The position numbers and the translations under genes were made by a program. Under the pieces are notes generated by a model. That model saw nothing but the letters and a program-made list of their open reading frames with translations, was not told where the DNA came from and ran no database searches. This document shows positions 63,546 to 64,000 of a stretch of 64,000 bases of DNA, one piece after another (position 1 is the stretch's first letter; every line of letters starts with the position of its first letter). Source of the stretch: Odoribacter sp. AF15-53 (GTDB taxonomy: Bacteria; Bacteroidota; Bacteroidia; Bacteroidales; Marinifilaceae). Location: assembly GCF_003479425.1 (NCBI RefSeq), contig NZ_QUHC01000003.1, positions 1 through 64,000 of the forward strand. Direction: 5' to 3'.

Positions 63546-64000
63546 TTATTTCTTTCGATTTCCAAGTGCATCAAGTATCTCGTAAAAATCAACCTTCCGT
63601 TCTCGCGGAACTTCTATTTTATCCAAGATATCCCGGCTAAGCTTCAAATATTTATCAATAGCGGCAAAAGCCACCTCCTTAATTCCCAAACGGTCATATA
63701 TCCGGGTCACGGCCTCGATTTTCTCCTTGTGGTCAAACTGCTTTTTCTCGATCCATCCCCACAACTCCTCTTTTGTTTTCGGGTCTGCCAGTTCGAGAGC
63801 CTTGATCAACATATACGTTTTCTTATTCGCGACAATATCTCCACCGATATTTTTCCCGAACTCTGCCACATCACCATACACGTCCAGATAATCATCCTGC
63901 AACTGGAATGCCAATCCCAGATTTCCCCCGAAATCATACAAAGCATTATATTCATGTTCCGGAGCCCCCGCCAGCAAAGCCCCGTGCCGCAAGCTACCGG
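63546..64000 (-). CDS. Polyprenyl synthetase family protein, C-terminal part
   Basis: The C-terminal ~151 residues of an isoprenyl diphosphate synthase; the rest lies beyond the window edge. The second aspartate-rich motif is intact in FQLQDDYLDVYGD (LQDDYLD), followed by KNIGGDIVANKKTYM with its conserved lysine. It would add isopentenyl units to make farnesyl, geranylgeranyl or longer diphosphates; chain length cannot be judged without the first motif. It leads the deaminase/S41/endonuclease run. Confidence 0.92.
   Translation of the reverse strand, partial: GSLRHGALLAGAPEHEYNALYDFGGNLGLAFQLQDDYLDVYGDVAEFGKNIGGDIVANKKTYMLIKALELADPKTKEELWGWIEKKQFDHKEKIEAVTRIYDRLGIKEVAFAAIDKYLKLSRDILDKIEVPRERKVDFYEILDALGNRKK

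Overview
The window comes from a Bacteroidota chromosome. The evidence is a SusC/SusD pair, a FimB/Mfa2-type fimbrial operon, an hmuYRSTUV-type haem operon, DUF-rich lipoproteins with LxxC lipoboxes, and -7 boxes of the TAnnTTTG type. Gene content and style point to the Odoribacteraceae (Butyricimonas/Odoribacter-like); that placement is inference, not proof. No rRNA, CRISPR array, complete insertion sequence or prophage is visible.

Layout. 1-8230: polyamine genes (3' end of an agmatinase, a deoxyhypusine-synthase-like enzyme, speA) interleaved with dinB, an FMN reductase, a decayed ThrE/YjjB remnant, a large unknown membrane protein and two copies of a ~205-bp element that looks like a small-RNA gene. 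8427-14448: tRNA-Pro(CGG), then a housekeeping run (rbfA, LolC/E-type permease, cyclophilin, VanZ-like, aldo/keto reductase, pheS) and a DUF1460 cell-wall amidase. 14561-16698: an LpoB-like lipoprotein and a COG3014-like TPR lipoprotein. 16812-25542: a SusC/SusD/DUF4843/PKD-like nutrient-uptake operon and a kelch lipoprotein whose promoter shares an operator-like sequence with it. 25766-29384: M20 dipeptidase, prs and a DUF6266-type gene pair.

29563-33209 is an AT-rich decayed island: an internally deleted lipoprotein gene, a short lipoprotein sharing a ~310-bp direct repeat with it, a frameshifted O-antigen-ligase-like gene and a detached tail fragment. 33210-43811: pirin, then a seven-gene fimbrial operon read leftward from the major fimbrillin (42615-43811) through FimB/Mfa2, two fimbrillin-like or tip proteins, a large accessory lipoprotein, DUF3575 and a DUF3868/OmpA protein. 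44166-55139: a sodium:solute symporter and a complete haem operon hmuY-R-S-T-U-V read leftward. 55524-64000: leuS, YbaN, Dus, a zinc-ribbon protein, TlpA-like thioredoxin, a membrane-anchored endonuclease, an S41 protease, a dCMP-deaminase-like protein and the 3' end of a polyprenyl synthetase.

Systems seen working together. The hmu operon should bind haem (HmuY), import it (HmuR) and process it at the inner membrane (CobN-like HmuS with an ExbB-like channel). The SusCD operon appears built for surface capture and TonB-dependent import of an unknown ligand. The fimbrial operon encodes stalk, anchor and tip. The least explained signals are the duplicated small-RNA-like element with a compensatory base-pair change in its terminator stem, the methionine-rich tandem duplication inside HmuS, the calycin-like segment lodged inside HmuY, and the operator-like sequences shared between separate promoters.
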